From CAZPMC01 sp964587755 (GTDB taxonomy: Bacteria; Bacillota; Clostridia; Acetivibrionales; DTU013), in assembly GCA_964587755.1 (NCBI GenBank), contig CAZPMC010000052.1:1-13827 (forward strand): a stretch of DNA of 13,827 nt. The letters are read 5' to 3'. Below are positions 13,794 to 13,827 of the stretch, one piece after another (the stretch's first letter is position 1; each line of letters starts with the position of its first letter). The notes beneath the pieces were generated by a model. It was given only the letters and a program-made list of their open reading frames with translations, searched no databases and was not told where the DNA came from. Made by a program: the position numbers and the translations under genes.

Positions 13794-13827
13794 AGAAAAT
13801 TCGGGCAATAATTTACCGAACATAAGT

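Noticed and set aside
13799..13820. Hairpin TTCGG/CCGAA at the window end as purL terminator
   Set aside because: Five-base stem with a long loop and no following T-run.

Overview
The window is about 13.8 kb of AT-rich chromosome from a low-GC Gram-positive anaerobe. I infer Clostridia, perhaps a Ruminiclostridium-like lineage. The grounds are strong purine-rich Shine-Dalgarno sites, near-consensus sigma-A promoters, a CIRCE/HrcA operator, a divergent clostridial-type HtpG, an Rrf2 regulator, and a single-chain PurL with a fused glutaminase domain. No tRNA, rRNA, CRISPR array, prophage or intact transposase was seen, and no stretch above 300 bases lacks a gene.

Layout. (1) 1-692 is the 3' part of a Gfo/Idh/MocA oxidoreductase. 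(2) 710-910 (minus) is a small unknown protein that diverges from a class IV aminotransferase (996-1829) across an 85-base spacer; the two promoters appear to share one palindromic -10. A PilZ-domain gene (1878-2273) follows the aminotransferase, with its ribosome binding site partly inside a hairpin. (3) A perfect CIRCE and a near-consensus promoter precede htpG (2419-4320), followed closely by an Rrf2 regulator with three clustered cysteines (4362-4787) and a strong terminator. (4) A TTGACA-17-TATAAT promoter drives a leader of about 135 nt containing a possible 23-codon peptide (4895-4966) and then metY (5001-6290). (5) On the minus strand, an XRE-cupin regulator (8110-8664) lies just upstream of an AMP-forming acyl-CoA synthetase (6387-8042); a hairpin separates them from convergent metY. 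(6) A LysR regulator (8855-9745, minus) is divergent from purL (9904-13761).

How the genes fit together. The rrf2-metY part looks like sulfur-amino-acid synthesis with a local redox or Fe-S-type regulator and possibly a translated leader. The XRE-cupin/ligase pair looks like a self-contained, locally regulated acid-activation unit. htpG is under HrcA-type heat-shock control. purL supplies one step of purine synthesis.

The most unusual feature is a short repeat family with core GGGGAC(G/A)(T/G)TTCTT. About ten copies occur, all between 8802 and 13787 and none found elsewhere in the window. Several lie in frame inside lysR and purL: one supplies the last codons and stop of lysR, and reverse-orientation copies fill an apparently expanded linker of PurL.
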